Source of the DNA: JBKHHU01 sp046539045 | Lineage (GTDB): Bacteria; Planctomycetota; Phycisphaerae; SM23-33 | Direction of reading: 5' to 3' | Length of the DNA: 6,345 nucleotides | Assembly: GCA_046539045.1 (NCBI GenBank) | Contig: JBKHHU010000191.1 | Location: 1 to 6,345, forward strand | Shown: piece by piece, positions 6,309-6,345 of the stretch | How positions within the stretch are numbered: the stretch's first letter is position 1 | Layout: every line of letters starts with the position of its first letter | Notes under the pieces: model-generated | Databases searched by the model: none | The model's input: only the letters and a program-made list of their open reading frames with translations | Told to the model about the DNA's origin: nothing | Made by a program: the position numbers and the translations under genes

Positions 6309-6345
6309 GAACGGGAGGCATGCAGCCTTACATAAGTCCCGTAGG

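Larger units (their letters stand above)
6085..6345. other. non-coding, palindrome-rich region to the end of the window
   Basis: No reading frame here has a plausible start, ribosome binding site and protein-like composition, and no tRNA-like cloverleaf was seen. The content is the repeat copy at 6105, the inverted repeat at 6157-6201 and the hairpin cluster at 6210-6308. The last bases (after 6309) show no recognised feature and are cut by the window edge. Confidence 0.6.

Noticed and set aside
6127..6321. Minus-strand 64-codon frame in the right-hand non-coding region
   Set aside because: Its sequence is made mostly from the hairpin repeats, it has no convincing ribosome binding site, and it has Arg/Gly/Pro-rich composition.

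Overview
The window is GC-rich bacterial chromosome. It carries four housekeeping genes on the minus strand and one divergent oxidoreductase gene on the plus strand. The layout (M24 peptidase, accB, accC), the PPi-type phosphofructokinase, the PF12831-type FAD oxidoreductase and the palindrome-rich intergenic DNA together suggest a planctomycete (Planctomycetota) or a close relative. That assignment is inference: the window has no rRNA or other phylogenetic marker.

Layout from left to right. Positions 1-89 are non-coding and hold a perfect 11-bp palindromic hairpin, a tandem 9-base repeat and a second 11-bp inverted repeat, just beyond the phosphofructokinase stop. The minus-strand genes, in transcription order, are an Xaa-Pro aminopeptidase-like M24 peptidase (4424 to 3294, GTG start), accB (3249 to 2764), accC (2739 to 1393) and a PPi-type 6-phosphofructokinase (1310 to 90). 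A good sigma-70-type promoter (TTGACT, 17 bases, GACAAT) lies 52 bases before the peptidase start. A very stable GC hairpin separates accC from the phosphofructokinase gene. Positions 4425-4734 form a divergent control region. A FAD-dependent oxidoreductase (4735 to 6084, GTG start) is read rightward from an extended -10 promoter. Positions 6085-6345 have no convincing gene but contain a dense set of short palindromes, including one 13-mer present twice and a 17-mer shared with the left end of the window.

Function. AccB and AccC are the biotin carrier and biotin carboxylase subunits of acetyl-CoA carboxylase, the committed step of fatty acid synthesis. The carboxyltransferase subunits are not in the window. 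The phosphofructokinase has the residue pair (Asp after GGN, Lys in PKTIDND) that goes with pyrophosphate use, so this glycolytic step is probably reversible and ATP-sparing. The peptidase recycles proline-containing peptides, and its place next to accBC recalls the yqhT-efp-accB-accC order of Bacillus, but without efp. The oxidoreductase belongs to a large family whose substrates are mostly unknown.

The genes look ordinary. The parts that deserve a second look are the palindromic repeats at both ends, the two mutually exclusive hairpins after the phosphofructokinase gene, a terminator-like signal with no gene before it, and a few residue changes in AccC and the oxidoreductase. I see no clear new multi-gene system.
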